Assembly (NCBI RefSeq): GCF_030766825.1 | Contig: NZ_JASFDV010000006.1 | Coordinates: 62,001-126,000, forward strand | Length of the DNA: 64,000 nt | Source of the DNA: Nocardiopsis sp. CC223A | GTDB taxonomy: Bacteria > Actinomycetota > Actinomycetes > Streptosporangiales > Streptosporangiaceae | Reading direction: 5' to 3' | Shown: positions 63,915-64,000 of the stretch, one piece after another | Layout: each line of letters begins with the position of its first letter | Numbering within the stretch: position 1 is the stretch's first letter | Made by a program: the position numbers and the translations under genes | The notes under the pieces: model-generated | Told to the model about the DNA's origin: nothing | What the model saw: only the letters and a program-made list of their open reading frames with translations | Databases searched by the model: none

Positions 63915-64000
63915 ATGCCCACCACCGAACGCTACGGCGACCACTCCAGCGGGATCGTCCACCGCTGGGATCCTGCGGGCGGGGGCGGCGGGGGAGCGGG
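63915..64000 (+). CDS. Start of an unidentified gene (cut by window edge)
   Basis: ATG 63915 follows GAGGAGAG by eight bases. The 28 visible residues begin MPTTERYGDHSSGIVHRWDP. Similar openings (ERYGxHxSQ...WxP) occur in some alpha/beta hydrolases, but too little is present to decide. Confidence 0.55.
   Translation, partial: MPTTERYGDHSSGIVHRWDPAGGGGGGA

Overview
The window is high-GC actinobacterial chromosome: third codon positions are almost all G or C, GTG and TTG starts are common, and the gene set is that of a mycelial actinomycete (mreBCD/mrdA/rodA cell-wall cluster, paired ClpP1/ClpP2, RNase E/G with long charged extensions, a CPWA-type DsbA-like oxidoreductase). Gene content and order suggest a Nocardiopsis-type organism (family Nocardiopsaceae), but that is inference. 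There is no rRNA, CRISPR array, recognisable insertion sequence or integrase. Two tRNA genes are present.

Layout. 1-20 kb holds housekeeping and metabolic genes: the 5' end of ilvD, a NERD-domain membrane protein, an amidase, an MFS exporter, malQ, pepN, a DsbA-like protein, an aldehyde dehydrogenase, rpiB, a membrane SpoIIE-type phosphatase, mgtE, a degenerate M23 peptidase, a [2Fe-2S] protein behind an iron-box-like palindrome, an ABC exporter and a small nucleotidyltransferase. 20.4-25.6 kb holds divergent tRNA-Gly and tRNA-Pro, then tig-clpP1-clpP2-clpX, with a ClgR-like box before clpP1. 25.7-33.4 kb is an accessory block, situated where Streptomyces carries valS: a DUF305 lipoprotein, a decayed and two intact secreted LVIVD-repeat paralogs, a CaCA exchanger and a FolC-like paralog. 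33.5-42 kb is the conserved folC-DUF4233-ndk and mreB-mreC-mreD-mrdA-rodA region (folate, nucleotides, lateral/spore wall synthesis). 42-55.9 kb runs from a TIGR03960 radical SAM gene to DUF2344, rne, rplU, rpmA, obgE and proB, but a minus-strand FkbM methyltransferase and two-component pair interrupts it at 44.8-47.6 kb. 55.9-61 kb separates proB from proA with an AAA ATPase/DUF4276 pair, a hydrolase, two SDRs and a PemK/MazF-like gene. proA, a secreted repeat protein and the start of another gene close the window.

The most notable observations are: (1) the ATPase/DUF4276 pair lies between the true 3' end of proB and a second, diverged copy of that same 3' end in direct orientation, as expected of an element inserted at the end of proB; the pair resembles an OLD-type nuclease split into two proteins and may be a defence module; (2) the AAA+ part of clpX switches abruptly to TTG/GAT-rich codons while both ends of the gene have normal usage; (3) the LVIVD family is expanding and decaying in tandem, with a 246-bp near-identical tract between paralogs; (4) conserved actinobacterial operons have been opened by accessory insertions at three places. 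Gene functions are called from motifs and family resemblance in the translated sequence; no database search was possible.
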